Shown: positions 54,575 to 64,000, numbered from the stretch's first letter. The stretch is 64,000 bases of DNA from Phycisphaerae bacterium (GCA_030745875.1 JASLNT010000090.1:1-64000); one strand, 5' to 3'. Translations and numbers: made by a program. The notes: a model not told the origin generated them from the letters alone.

Positions 54575-55189
54575 TTATTGCCTCCTGCGTCTTCGCAGGA
54601 CAGCCAGACCGCTCAGAGCCAATAGCGTCATTGTCGCCGGTTCGGGAGTGTACTCCACTATATAACCGACCACCGGATCAGACTCGTTTGGCGTGGATAT
54701 CGCGTCAGCCCACTGACCCGAAGAGATGCCCGAGAACTCCACGCCCAGGTTCATCATCGTGTAGTCTTCACCGATCTTAAAGTCGTTGGGTTCGATACCG
54801 CCCCAGTTGGCGTAGTTGAAAGGCGCCGTAGCCGCGTCGCCCAAAGAGAACTGCACGCCTTGCTCCGGGCCGGAAGCCCATTTCCAGACGCCGTCGTCGG
54901 CCGGTTCGTGGCCGCCGATCCATGCAAACTGATTCGAGACTCCGGTGGCGAACTGGCCGATGATAAACTGGTCTTCCGCTGCGGTGGTTATGGTGGCGAG
55001 ATAGCCCGAGGCCCCGCTCCATGTTCGCCCGGATGCGGCGGTAAACGCGTTTTGCCAGGTAATGTCGCCCGATACGAATTCGTAGTAGTGGCCGTTGCCG
55101 ACAAACTGCACCGGTGCGGCGTGGGCGCTATTCAGCAGGGTCAACACTAACACCGACACAGTGATTACTGCGATTGTCTTCATGGTCAT
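54575..55189 (-). CDS. PEP-CTERM protein with C-type-lectin fold
   Basis: 204 residues from ATG 55189 (a second ATG lies 6 bases on). Signal peptide (1-24), then a C-type lectin-like domain: GHYYEFVSGDITWQNAF, SGYLATITTAAEDQFIIGQF, FAWIGGHEPADDGVWKW and NYANWGGIEPND. The tail is TPEPATMTLLALSGLAVLRR plus Arg. It is a paralogous fold to the lectin-like protein at 53622-54299 but with the surface-sorting tail. Confidence 0.88.
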   Translation of the reverse strand: MTMKTIAVITVSVLVLTLLNSAHAAPVQFVGNGHYYEFVSGDITWQNAFTAASGRTWSGASGYLATITTAAEDQFIIGQFATGVSNQFAWIGGHEPADDGVWKWASGPEQGVQFSLGDAATAPFNYANWGGIEPNDFKIGEDYTMMNLGVEFSGISSGQWADAISTPNESDPVVGYIVEYTPEPATMTLLALSGLAVLRRRRRQ

Positions 55190-55222
55190 ATTCTCCGTTT
55201 TTAACTGCTCTCCGCGGTAAAT

Positions 55223-55250
55223 ATTTTAGCACGGAAGCGGATATCTCCAA
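55223..55250 (-). promoter_or_regulatory. promoter of the lectin-like PEP-CTERM gene
   Basis: TTGGAG (55245-55250), 16 bases, TAAAAT (55223-55228); leader about 28 bases. Confidence 0.6.
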
Positions 55251-55762
55251 GTGAAAACCAAAATTGTTCAACCCCCGTCTCCACCCACGGGCCGCCCGCT
55301 CCTGAGGTTGGTGCGGGCTTCTGAGTGTGTCCAGTGAGTTTGCTTGCCAGTCGCGGTCCCCGGTCCTGTCGTCTGTCCTGTCGCTGACCACCTACGGTCA
55401 CCAGCGTAGGGACTAACGCTGGACGACGGCGATACTGCAACGGACAGACCACCCCCATAGGCTACCTCTGGAGTAGGAATCCCAGAATTGTGGAGAGGAG
55501 GTAGGGAAGCTTGTCCAGTTCAGGCACGTCGCAGAACAAAGCGATGGAATCGGGCGTAACTACGCGGAGGGCCTACCGATCGCAAGCGGGCGGAGGAGGC
55601 GCTGGGGGCTTACGCCTCGTTATCGACTTGACAAGCGCTTGCTCATAGATGTCCCCCGGATCCCCCCCCCCGATCTCAATGGGGCGGGACGAGAAGGTGC
55701 TGGCATCCAGGCCGGCTAGCTGCTTCGCGGGGCCGAGAGAAGTGCTCCAACCCCATAATTCA
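55251..55762. other. 512-base intergenic region
   Basis: No convincing gene. A minus-strand frame at 55573-55760 (containing IEIGGGDPGDIYEQALVKSI) reads reasonably like protein but has no start of its own and runs into the TPR gene in another frame. The remainder is GC-rich with short inverted repeats. Confidence 0.35.
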
Positions 55763-56776
55763 TCAAACGGGGATGCGGTCTGCCTTCGGCCCGGGCTCCT
55801 CTTCCTTCTCTGGCTCGGGGCCGTCTTCCTCCTTCGGCCCGGGCCCGTCTTTCTTCTCCGGCGGGGGCCCGTCTTTCTTCTCCGGCTCTTTGGGCGGCGC
55901 GGGGCCGGATTTGTCAAGAAGGCCCAATTCCTTGAGAGCCCAGTGGTCGCGGCTGCCGAGCCCAATCGCCTTCCTGCCGGCTTCCAGGGCTTCCTCACGT
56001 CGATCTTGCCTCAGCAGGGCTCCGGCCAGATTCGCATGGGCCTGGCGATCCGTCGGAACAAGCCGTATGGCTGTCCGGTACTCGGCTTCGGCTTCTTTTG
56101 GTTTCTTCTGGTTACTCAGCACGACGCCCAGTCTGCCGTGGAATGATCCGCTATTCGGCTCGAGACTCACGGCCTTGCGGGCCGACACCTCGGCCTCGGC
56201 GTGCCGCTTCTGCCTGCTCAGCGCAGCGGCCAGGTTGGAGTGATACCTGCCGATGTTCGGGTCAAGATCGACGGCTAGGCGTAAGGCGGTTTCCGCTTCC
56301 CGATACTTCCGTTGGCTGTAAAGGGTCACCCCTCGATCGTTCGCTTGCTTGGCCTTCTTGGCCACTTCGCCCCGCTGCTGCGGCGGTGATACCAACACCG
56401 GAGCGGTACTTTCAGGATCGGTCTGGTCGGGCCCGGACGGCTTCTGCTCAGGCCCCTCTACGATCGAGGCGGCCGATGGGCCCGGGCGTGTCAGATAGGA
56501 CCCGCCCGCAAACAGTGCGGCATAGACACCAAGGGCGCCCGCAGTGAGCAGCACCATCGATTTGCCGCGCGAGGACCCGATGAGCAATCGTGCGGCGAGG
56601 TAGAGTCCTGCCAGGGCCGTCAGAACGGCAATCCAGAACAAACCCTTGCCGGACGGCGAAGCCGAACGCCATGGCAAGGTGAAGATGATCAAGGCGACCG
56701 TGCCGGCCGGAATCAGGACGGCCCCGGCGGCGATCGATGGACGTGCGGCTGTTTCCTGTGACTTTTGCATCTGCAT
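55763..56776 (-). CDS. membrane-anchored TPR protein
   Basis: 337 residues. Three N-terminal hydrophobic segments (about residues 16-35, 46-66 and 72-92) are followed by a Pro-rich linker and four TPR units (ANDRGVTLYSQRKYREAETA, YHSNLAAALSRQKRHAEAE, FHGRLGVVLSNQKKPKEAE, AHANLAGALLRQDRREEAL). The C-terminal 45 residues are a low-complexity Pro/Glu/Lys tail. TPRs mediate protein contacts. It may belong with the zinc-ribbon/peptidase gene upstream (163 bases away). Confidence 0.85.
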   Translation of the reverse strand: MQMQKSQETAARPSIAAGAVLIPAGTVALIIFTLPWRSASPSGKGLFWIAVLTALAGLYLAARLLIGSSRGKSMVLLTAGALGVYAALFAGGSYLTRPGPSAASIVEGPEQKPSGPDQTDPESTAPVLVSPPQQRGEVAKKAKQANDRGVTLYSQRKYREAETALRLAVDLDPNIGRYHSNLAAALSRQKRHAEAEVSARKAVSLEPNSGSFHGRLGVVLSNQKKPKEAEAEYRTAIRLVPTDRQAHANLAGALLRQDRREEALEAGRKAIGLGSRDHWALKELGLLDKSGPAPPKEPEKKDGPPPEKKDGPGPKEEDGPEPEKEEEPGPKADRIPV

Positions 56777-56939
56777 TGTCCTTGCTCTCTTACGATTCCA
56801 ACTCTCGGACTACTGGGTCCTGTCCAGGCCTCTGCCACTCAATCACATCCGCCGGACATGCAGGCCGCCTCTCGATCACGCCCTTCGGCTTCCAATCATC
56901 GTTCTGAGCGGCTTCATCGCGTGGCCGGCTGTTCTCAAT

Positions 56940-58425
56940 TCACTGTCCAGCAGCTTGCTGCTCTTTTTGGACCATGTCGGCAAGTCGTTTGATCAGCTTG
57001 GTTATCTCTTGACTGTCCTGTTGACTGGCCTGCAGGATGGCCTTCCGCCCAAAAGTTGCAGGACTTCGTTTAGGGACAGTGACCATCAAGACTGCTTCGC
57101 CAACGGCACAGAAGGACTCCAGATCACCAATTCTGTTGGGATGAACGGTCTTGAACCCGCCATTGTTGAATTCCCGGATCCCCCGCCCGCCCCGTTTGGG
57201 GTCCTTTTCATGCTTCTTCAGATCCTCGATTTCCTGGAGGGCCTGCTGGGCGGAATCCGTGACCCAGATTTGCGCTTTATGCCCGTTGACGGACTTTCGC
57301 TTCTCGAGACGCGAACTGGCAATTTTGTGCCAAGCAAAGTTGCTGTCTCGACTCCAGGGGGGACCGTACATCGTCATGCCGTGTGACACCACCTTCCAGC
57401 GATGCTCTTTGGCGAATTCGCGAAGCACCTTCTCGTAGTCGACCTTCTCGTCGACCAATTGAGGCTTGGCCAGTCGGCTCGTGAGCCAGCCGCTCGTGTT
57501 CTTTAAGGTCAGTTCCCGTTGGAGTGTCTTGAGGTCTGACTGAATGGCAACCGCTTCGAGGCGGTAGCTGTGCTCTGCCTTATCGCCTGAGCGCAAAGTG
57601 TCCACCCACGTTGTGCCTCGCACGATTGTCTTCGGACGATTGTCCTTCCAGACCACGTAGGCGATTGGGCCCAGTCCAGCGCCCTCCTCCGGATTCGGCT
57701 TCCACGAGAGCTTCACCTTGTTGCCCGTGCGCGTCTGAGTGACGCCCTGGGGCACGGCAGGCCCTATGGTGAATTTGATAGAGAACTTGTCAATAGGCTC
57801 GCCTTGCCCCTCGATTACGAACTGAACATCGAACCGGTGCGGCCCCGGTTTTATCGGATGATTCAGTAAGGAGTAGTACTTGTCATCCTTATCCTTGGGC
57901 ATGAGGTCGACAGTATACAGGTGCGTGTTTCCGGGGATCACTACGGGCACACTCTTGAAAGGCTTCTCGTCAAGCGTCAGGTGCACGTGGCCATTCACCT
58001 GCTGTCTCCACTCTTCCTCGTCATTCGACTTCACCTTGTGCTTCGACATGTTGGCGAGCTGTATCTTGAACGGGGTCAGGAACTCAGTGTTGGACGGCAT
58101 GTCCGCGCCGAGCCCCGCTGCGACCGGCACCCCAGGCGGGAAGTGGTAGCCAAGGGGTTTCTTCGTGCCGTCCCAGGTGAAGGGGTAATCGTGGGTGATA
58201 AAGGGGGCGTCGGTGTCGTCCGGGCGCGGCTTAGTGAACCCCATATTTCCGCTTTCGAGCCACATCGTCACAGGCACGACACCCTTGGGTTTCGGAGAAA
58301 GCACCACCCGGGTGTGCATAAAACGGATCATCAATCGAGCTTCTTTCTCGCTCCCAAACGAGCCTTGGAGCGAAGCTCTCCAATCCTTCCATGTCATGGA
58401 GGTGGAGCTACTCGTCTTGGGGGGG
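56940..58425 (-). CDS. downstream part of a frameshifted peptidase-fold protein
   Basis: This frame continues the upstream zinc-ribbon/peptidase gene if one base of the C9 run at 58419-58427 is removed; the fused reading begins TPPKTSSSTSMTWKDWRASL. It holds the last strand of the peptidase domain, a beta-sandwich-like region (GPHRFDVQFVIEGQGEPIDK), a fibronectin-like segment (TRTGNKVKLSWKPNPEEGAG) and a C-terminal helical region (QDSQEITKLIKRLADMVQKE). It has no convincing start of its own in the overlap. Read alone it would be a truncated protein of unknown function. Confidence 0.65.
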
Positions 58426-59880
58426 GGTACCGTCGGTATTCCTGATGTTCCGATCTCGCAATTTTGTAAGTCCCCAGTTGTACCCTGCCGGATCATGGAA
58501 GTAGATCCGTCTGCGATCAAACCCAGTCACCACAACGACGTGTTTCCATGCGCCCAGGAACACGTAGACCGGCCTGCCTTCCAAGAGTTGGTAGATGAGA
58601 TAGCCGCAAAAATTGTTCACAGTGAAGAATCCGTTGTAGGTTCCCTCCACCTTCTTCATTCCACATTCCAAAAGTATCCTCGTGAACTTGTCCGTATTCC
58701 ACCACGGCGTCAAGTCAAACCCCGTCATGCCTTTGGTGGAAGGGAATCCGGCTTTCTCGCCGATGTCCCATATCTCGACGTTTTCGCCGTAGTGCTTGAG
58801 AAGCATCTGTGCGGAGGCGGCCCAACACCAATCGGTGGAACCTTGGCCATAGTACGGGACCGAGAGCATCACTCGATGGGGGGCTGGACGCAAAGCCGAA
58901 CGCACACGAGACCACTCTGCTGCGATGTAGTTCCACTCTCGTCCGCTGGAGTCCAATGGTCCCGCGCTAGCCTTTAGGGCCCACAAATATCTCTCCCACC
59001 AATACAGTTCTAGAAAAAGCCATCTGCTGAAGTGCGTGGTGCGGACCGTTACCACGCCCGCCTTCATGTCGACCTCGCCCGGCGCGTCGATCCAGCCCTT
59101 CCCCTGTTTGAAGTAGGCCGCCTTGGGCTTCTGTTTTGCCCCTTTCTCAGCCACAACCTTCGGATCAAAGCGGAACGTCAAGGTCGCCGGACGGGTCAGC
59201 GTGATGCCGCCCAAGTCGATGTCATACATACGACGCCCCTTCGCCTCGGGCCCGACGTCCTTCAGCTTCTTGATGGTCAACGTGCGCGCAGCGTCAACGG
59301 CCCCGGCGGGAATGTTCACCCGCGTCCCGTCGGGCAGGTCGACCGCGCCGCCTGACGCCGGTGTCACACGTACGCTGCGCGTGATCTCGGCCTCAAGGTC
59401 CGGCAGGACCGGTCCGTTTGTCTTTGTCTGGTTGTTAACGACAGGGCCGCCTGTTGGCCTGGTCCATAGCAAATCTACAATCGCGATCCCGACAATCACC
59501 ACGGCAGCGGCCGCGAAAGAGATATTGAGAATGCGGTAATGTCGCGGTGCTGCCGGAACTGTCTGGGAAGTGGCGCGATCAGAAGGTTCTTTGTCTGACG
59601 TTTCGGAAACGGCTGTAGCCGCAGCATCCTCTCGCTCGTTTGCCGTCTCCGCAATCGCTCCTGTTGGTGCTGCTTGCTGGGGCGACTCGTTCACTGTAGC
59701 GCCACACTGATTGCAGAAGGCCATGCCAACAGACACGTTGGCGCCACACTGGCCACAGCAAACTGGTGCAGGTGTCAACGGCTCACCACAGCCACTGCAG
59801 AAGAGGCTTCCGGATTCATTCGTCCTTTGGCAATTGTCACAGAGAACGTGGCCTTGGTTGCTTCCCGTTTCATCTTTCAT
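58408..59880 (-). CDS. double zinc-ribbon, membrane-anchored papain-like peptidase, frameshifted
   Basis: 490 residues as read. Two zinc ribbons occupy residues 14-60 (CDNCQRTNESGSLFCSGCG; CGQCGANVSVGMAFCNQCG), then a linker, a membrane helix (ILNISFAAAAVVIVGIAIVD), and a ZU5-like segment (VDLPDGTRVNIPAGAVDAA). A C39/papain-like peptidase domain follows: nucleophile in QGSTDWCWAASAQMLLKHYG, His in GAWKHVVVVTGFD, and FHDPAGYN. The frame stops 5 codons into a nine-C run at a point where the domain is incomplete; the other frame supplies the expected next strand (MTWKDW). The intact protein would be about 979 residues. Confidence 0.8.
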   Translation of the reverse strand: MKDETGSNQGHVLCDNCQRTNESGSLFCSGCGEPLTPAPVCCGQCGANVSVGMAFCNQCGATVNESPQQAAPTGAIAETANEREDAAATAVSETSDKEPSDRATSQTVPAAPRHYRILNISFAAAAVVIVGIAIVDLLWTRPTGGPVVNNQTKTNGPVLPDLEAEITRSVRVTPASGGAVDLPDGTRVNIPAGAVDAARTLTIKKLKDVGPEAKGRRMYDIDLGGITLTRPATLTFRFDPKVVAEKGAKQKPKAAYFKQGKGWIDAPGEVDMKAGVVTVRTTHFSRWLFLELYWWERYLWALKASAGPLDSSGREWNYIAAEWSRVRSALRPAPHRVMLSVPYYGQGSTDWCWAASAQMLLKHYGENVEIWDIGEKAGFPSTKGMTGFDLTPWWNTDKFTRILLECGMKKVEGTYNGFFTVNNFCGYLIYQLLEGRPVYVFLGAWKHVVVVTGFDRRRIYFHDPAGYNWGLTKLRDRNIRNTDGTPPQDE

Positions 59881-60729
59881 AGTGGCATTCTCAAGCTAAT
59901 GTTCTCTTATCAGCTGTCCTGACATCACTGATGGGAAATTTGATTCCGCGTGACCGTGCGTCGGAGGCTCAGGGGTGAGGGGTTTGGGGAGAGGGGGGGG
60001 CGTTTGGCGTTCGCTTGGCCCCCCGCGTCAGCCCTGTTCAGCGCCTGGAGCATCTGTTTGGCCCGTTTCACGCGTTTGTTGAGGCCCAGGGACCGTCCTC
60101 AGGCCGACTCCAGACAGTATGATGCCCGATCCCGGCTCAGTCAAGGGCGAGATTCCTCTGGCGCGGTAGCTTCGTCGGTACGAAATCAGCCCATGCACAC
60201 GGTCTTGCTGTAGGGGATGAATCGCGGGCTGGATCGTTCCTACTGAATCCGGGGCTGAATCGGGTTTCTAATAGGCACATTACCCACGTAATGCCCCGGC
60301 GGATGCGGGCGGGATACTTGCGGTCAGGTTAGAGGATATCGCCATATTAGAGGCCGTTACAGTACGGGGATATATGGGTTCATGTAAGCGCATGAAGCGG
60401 GCCTGGTCGGGGAAGCCAAGCCCTTATGGGAGTTTGGTCCAGGCGGGGGGAGACCTGAACCAAGCGTGCGTATAAACTCGCTGAATATCGCTCGTGTGCC
60501 AAGTCCATCTTGATGTGCTTTGCAGCGTAATCCATCGCGTTCTTCCCTTGGTGATATCCACAGGCGGTGAATTCCGGCAACTCGCCTGAACCGATAAGAT
60601 CAGCCGCATTAACAGGCACATATCCGGCAAGGCGCGTGACAATGGGTTGCGATGGCCGGAAGTTGACAGAACTTAACATTTGAAACAGATTATCACGCCA
60701 ACAGATACGCAAGGGGACCAAAATGCTAT
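59881..60729. other. 849-base region without a confident gene
   Basis: G-rich sequence at 59960-60010 and several short inverted repeats, but nothing matching a known RNA by eye. A 99-codon minus-strand frame at 60380-60679 (with AADLIGSGELPEFTACGYHQ) reads plausibly but has no ribosome site. It may be a gene fragment. Confidence 0.4.
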
Positions 60730-60762
60730 GAAAAAGGCTCCCAGCGAGTGCGGGGAGCCTCA
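60730..60762 (-). terminator. Rho-independent terminator of the CAU tRNA
   Basis: An 8-bp stem AGGCTCCC/GGGAGCCT (60735-60742 with 60753-60760) followed on the minus strand by TTTTTC, six bases after the tRNA. Confidence 0.9.
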
Positions 60763-60767
60763 ATTAG

Positions 60768-60841
60768 TGGGCCCTGCAGGACTCGAACCTGCGACCAAGG
60801 AATTATGAGTTCCCTGCTCTGACCAACTGAGCTAAGGGCCC
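60768..60841 (-). tRNA. tRNA with CAU anticodon, probably tRNA-Ile2
   Basis: The 74 bases fold with a GGGCCCT acceptor, D-loop AGTTGGT, anticodon loop CTCATAA (CAU) and T-arm CAGGTTCGAGTCCTG. It is not an initiator (no GGG/CCC anticodon-stem triplet). The CTTGGTCGC segment after the anticodon stem resembles bacterial Ile2 (lysidine-modified) tRNAs more than elongator Met, but the two cannot be separated for certain by eye. Confidence 0.9.
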
Positions 60842-60999
60842 GTTTCGCCATCATTTCCAATAGCGAGCCGACAGGGTATTGCAAATATCCCTCCGCGTCA
60901 AGCGCCAAGTCATGCTGGAAGGCGCGGTGTGGCGGAGTTATGATGTATCATATGTCGCATGAGCGTCGAGAATTCCGGTTCATAAAGCGAGATAGCATC

Positions 61000-63900
61000 A
61001 TGATGAAGTACCTTTCGGCGAGTCTTGTGTTGTGGTTATCGGTTGCTGCGGCTTGGGGGGGGGCGGTTGCTCCCGTGCGGAGCTGGTCGTTCGACGACGG
61101 AGCCAAAGGCCTCGATGGTTCAGACGCGGGGCTTCCGGTCGGAGCCGGACAGGCCGCATCCGTCAGTCTCTGGTTCAATCTCTCCGGGAAAAGCGATCTC
61201 CAGGTGCTGTTCTGCTACGGTGCGACCAGGCGAGGGCAGGCCAGGGGGCTTTGGTTCCCGAAGAGCGATACTATCTCCTTCTTTCACTGGGGAGGACCGG
61301 ACTTGTCGGTGAAAGTCGGTGCGATCAAGAAGGGAAAATGGCATCACGCAGCGGGCGTATACGACGGCCGCGGGCTGATGCGACTCTACTTCAACGGAAA
61401 ACTGGTTGGCGGCGGCAAGGGCAAGCCCAACACGCGGCCCGGCGGGCGTTACTACATCGGACGCAGCCTCGACGGATCCAAGCCGTTCGTTGGCAAGATT
61501 GATGATATTGCAGTATTTGCGACTGCTCTTAGTGAGGCGGATGTTGCATCCCTATACAACAAGGGCGTCGGTCGATCCGCAGGGGTCCCAAAGAAGACCG
61601 CTCCATCGACGTCAAAGAACAAGAGCCTTCTTCTGGGCGATCTTGCTCCGGGGCACATCGGCAAGTACTGCCTGAAGTTGCCCGCAAAATCTCGCCCGAT
61701 TTCGAAAACAGACCTCGCCGACATCGGCTGTAAGGAGATCATCTTCGCAGTACGCCAATCCGACCCCGACGGGCACTGGTACGCGAATTTCGGTTACAAC
61801 GTGGTCAATCCCAAAGGGCGTTTGTATTACCACGACGGAGGGCGTCTCTGTCGCCTGAATCTGTCGACCGGCAAGGTTACGTGTTTGATCAACGATCCCA
61901 AGGGCGGGGTGCGCGACCCGCAGATGCATTACGACGGTAAGAAGATTCTCTTCTCCTATCGCAAGGGCGGCCAGCCGTACTATCGTCTGTATGAGATCAA
62001 TATTGACGGGACCGGTCTGAAGGCGATCACGACCGGTCCGTTCGACGATTTCGAACCGGCGTATCTGCCCGACGGAGGTATTGTGTTCTGTTCGAGTCGC
62101 TGCAACCGTTGGGTTCCGTGCTACGTTACGCAGGTGGCCGTGCTGTACCGTTGCGACGGAGACGGTAAGAATATCCGCCAACTCTCGCCAAACACCGAGC
62201 AGGAGAACACTCCATGGGTCCTGCCTGACGGGCGGATACTCTACCAGCGTTGGGAATACGTCGACCGATCCCAAATCGGGTATCACCATCTATGGACGAT
62301 GAATCCCGACGGGACCGGGCAGATGGTCTACTACGGGAATATGCATCCGAACACCGTGATGATCGACGCCAAGCCGATTCCCGAGACGAAGAAGGTTGTA
62401 GCGTCATTCTCCCCGGGCCACGGGCGGAACGAACACTCCGGTTACGTGACCGTTGTTGATCCGCGAAAGGGGCCCGACGCCAAGGAGATGGCCCGATCGA
62501 TCAGCGGACGGAAGCAGTATCGCGACCCTTATCCGTTGAGCGAAGACAAGTTCCTGGTCGCCGCAGGCGATAGTGTGCAGCTGTTGGGCGCCAACGGGCG
62601 AACGATTACGCTGTTCAAGCTGCCGGCCGAGTGGCGAGTCGGACGCATGGGCGTGCACGAACCCCGCCCGCTGCGGACCAGGAAACGCGAACGCGTAATT
62701 CCAAAGCGCGTGGATCTCGCACAGAAAACCGGACTGGTGATGCTTGAGAACGTAAATATTGGGCGCAACATGAAGGGTGTGAAGCCCGGCGAGATCACGG
62801 ATCTGCTGGTGCTGGAAATACTGTCCAAACCGTACAATATGTTCAGCGGTATGGAGCCTCTGACGTACGGCGGATCGTTCTTGCTGGAGCGGATTGTCGG
62901 GACCGTTCCGGTCGAGGCCGACGGGTCGGCGTACATGGAGTTGCCCGCTATGCGACCGCTGTTCTTCGTCGCGCTGGACAAGAACGGTATGGCGGTAAAG
63001 CGCATGCAGAGCTTCATGACCCTCCAACCGGGCGAAAAGCTCAGTTGTATCGGGTGTCACGAAGAACGCGGCCGACCGCCGTCGACCGGTAAGATCCCCA
63101 GCGCCCGACGCCGACCGCCCAGCCGGGTTAAACTGATCGCAAACGTACCCGACGTATTCGACTTCCCGCGCGACATCCAGCCGATTCTGAACAAGCACTG
63201 CGTGGCGTGTCACGATTATGACAAGACCTCCAAAGGCGGACCACGGGCTGGAGGTGTGATACTCACCGGCGATCGCGGACCGATGTATTCGCACAGCTAC
63301 TACATGCTGACGGTGCTGAAGGAGTTCTCCGACGGGCGAAATCTGCGGAAGAGCAACTACCCCCCGCGATCCCTCGGCTCGCCGGCCAGCCCGATCATGA
63401 AACGCTTGGACGGAGCCCACTACAAGGTCAGGTTATCGCCCCACGAAAAGACGATGATACGCCTGTGGATCGATACGGGCGCGGCGTATCCCGGAACGTA
63501 CGCCGCACTCGGTTCGGGCATGTTGGGGCATTACTCCGGTTCTACAGGCGGTTTGACACGACAGGATATCAAGTGGGACTCGACGATCGCTGCACGCGCG
63601 GTGGTCAAACGCAAGTGCGCCTCCTGCCACAAAGGTCCCAGGTCGCTGCCCGACTCGCCTTCGGACAATAAGCGCATGGTTGGATGGGTCGAACGACGCG
63701 AGCTGATCACCAAGGGCGACTTCCCGATTCTGCGTTATAACCGACACATACTGTACAATCTGTCGCGCCCGGAAAAATCGATACTGCTGCTGGCGCCGCT
63801 GGCGAAAAGTGCGGGCGGATACGCTTCTGACGAAAAGAAGGAAAAGCCCGCCTGTCCGGTGGTGTTCAAGAACACTAACGATGCGGACTACAAGACGCTC

Positions 63901-64000
63901 CTGACCGCCGTCAAAGACGCCAAGGCGTACATCGACAAGATTACGCGATTCGACAAGCCCGGCTTCAAACCTCGCGTCGAGTACATTCGCGAGATGAAGC
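61000..64000 (+). CDS. exported LamG / HzsA-related multihaem protein, 5' part
   Basis: The frame from ATG 61000 (or 61003) is open to the window end, about 1000 residues so far. Signal peptide (1-25) with a short G9 run, then a LamG-like domain (about 35-190: AGQAASVSLWFNLSGK, KGKWHHAAGVYDGRG, GRYYIGRSLDGSKPFVGKID). A TolB-like propeller follows (MHYDGKKILFSYRKGG, YLPDGGIVFCSSRC, WVLPDGRILYQRWEY). The C-terminal part has three c-type haem sites, CIGCH, CVACH and CASCH. This plan matches proteins called HzsA-related after the alpha subunit of anammox hydrazine synthase. A direct role in hydrazine synthesis is not implied. Electron transfer outside the cytoplasm is likely. Confidence 0.85.
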   Translation, partial: MMKYLSASLVLWLSVAAAWGGAVAPVRSWSFDDGAKGLDGSDAGLPVGAGQAASVSLWFNLSGKSDLQVLFCYGATRRGQARGLWFPKSDTISFFHWGGPDLSVKVGAIKKGKWHHAAGVYDGRGLMRLYFNGKLVGGGKGKPNTRPGGRYYIGRSLDGSKPFVGKIDDIAVFATALSEADVASLYNKGVGRSAGVPKKTAPSTSKNKSLLLGDLAPGHIGKYCLKLPAKSRPISKTDLADIGCKEIIFAVRQSDPDGHWYANFGYNVVNPKGRLYYHDGGRLCRLNLSTGKVTCLINDPKGGVRDPQMHYDGKKILFSYRKGGQPYYRLYEINIDGTGLKAITTGPFDDFEPAYLPDGGIVFCSSRCNRWVPCYVTQVAVLYRCDGDGKNIRQLSPNTEQENTPWVLPDGRILYQRWEYVDRSQIGYHHLWTMNPDGTGQMVYYGNMHPNTVMIDAKPIPETKKVVASFSPGHGRNEHSGYVTVVDPRKGPDAKEMARSISGRKQYRDPYPLSEDKFLVAAGDSVQLLGANGRTITLFKLPAEWRVGRMGVHEPRPLRTRKRERVIPKRVDLAQKTGLVMLENVNIGRNMKGVKPGEITDLLVLEILSKPYNMFSGMEPLTYGGSFLLERIVGTVPVEADGSAYMELPAMRPLFFVALDKNGMAVKRMQSFMTLQPGEKLSCIGCHEERGRPPSTGKIPSARRRPPSRVKLIANVPDVFDFPRDIQPILNKHCVACHDYDKTSKGGPRAGGVILTGDRGPMYSHSYYMLTVLKEFSDGRNLRKSNYPPRSLGSPASPIMKRLDGAHYKVRLSPHEKTMIRLWIDTGAAYPGTYAALGSGMLGHYSGSTGGLTRQDIKWDSTIAARAVVKRKCASCHKGPRSLPDSPSDNKRMVGWVERRELITKGDFPILRYNRHILYNLSRPEKSILLLAPLAKSAGGYASDEKKEKPACPVVFKNTNDADYKTLLTAVKDAKAYIDKITRFDKPGFKPRVEYIREMK

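Noticed and set aside
55201..55570. Possible RNase P RNA or other large structured RNA between the lectin-like and TPR genes
   Set aside because: The conserved RNase P core sequences are not present; the region is only GC-rich with short repeats.
55573..55998. Arg-rich minus frame overlapping the TPR gene
   Set aside because: It overlaps the low-complexity tail of the TPR protein in another frame; composition is that of a shadow frame.
60380..60679. 99-codon minus frame before the CAU tRNA as a real gene, or the region as tmRNA
   Set aside because: No ribosome site and no recognisable family; the tRNA-like ends and tag codons expected of tmRNA are absent.
1..64000. CRISPR array or prophage
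   Set aside because: No regularly spaced direct repeats, Cas genes, integrase or phage structural genes were seen.

Overview
The window looks like the chromosome of an anaerobic, Phycisphaerae-type planctomycete. This is inferred from gene content: seven or eight exported proteins end in a PEP-CTERM sorting signal followed by an Arg-rich tail, two carry dockerin-like repeats, and there is a 'TDAGL' leucine-rich-repeat protein, an exported methyltransferase/PQQ-propeller fusion, an HzsA-like multihaem protein, and oxygen-sensitive chemistry (2-hydroxyacyl-CoA dehydratase relatives, a glycyl-radical activase).

Layout. 0-6 kb: a lemA pair, a deiodinase-like selenoprotein, a PilZ protein and a pyrR-pyrB-pyrC operon, all on the minus strand. 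6-12.2 kb: a minus-strand run with a BadF/HgdC-type ATPase, three HgdB-family proteins, an outer-membrane-type protein and a methyltransferase. 12.5-20.4 kb: a complete selenocysteine island (selA, selB, an undescribed exported selenoprotein, a selD with extra N- and C-terminal modules, a thioredoxin-like protein, and tRNA-Sec). 20.5-28 kb: a purine permease, a transposase remnant, the exported fusion, a decayed dispersed repeat and a second copy of the undescribed selenoprotein. 28-41.4 kb: housekeeping and metabolic genes (dapF, tRNA-Leu, SDRs, M42 peptidase, histidine kinase and response regulator, URO-D-like protein, HAD hydrolase, 6-phosphogluconate dehydrogenase, glycyl-radical activase). 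41.4-55.2 kb: an array of exported proteins, mostly PEP-CTERM. 55.7-60 kb: a TPR protein and a zinc-ribbon/papain-like peptidase gene broken at a nine-base homopolymer. 60.7-64 kb: a CAU tRNA and the start of a large LamG/HzsA-like cytochrome.

The main discovery is a pair of paralogous exported proteins (15993-17312 plus; 25951-27282 minus). In both, the reading frame is interrupted by TGA at the same aligned place, inside a conserved YG-U-GxxCSxTxSVP motif, and homology continues after it. In both, a perfect 6-bp hairpin with a 5-nt loop starts exactly 14 nt after the TGA, with a compensatory base-pair change between copies. With selA, selB, selD and tRNA-Sec around one copy, this is strong evidence for a selenoprotein family that I do not recognise. 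A third TGA-containing gene (1435-2220) is a deiodinase-like selenoprotein.

The second candidate new element is a structured 5' leader present in three copies (43.3, 45.6 and 51.4 kb), each between a sigma-70-like promoter and a PEP-CTERM gene. All names rest on recognition of motifs by eye; no database search was possible.
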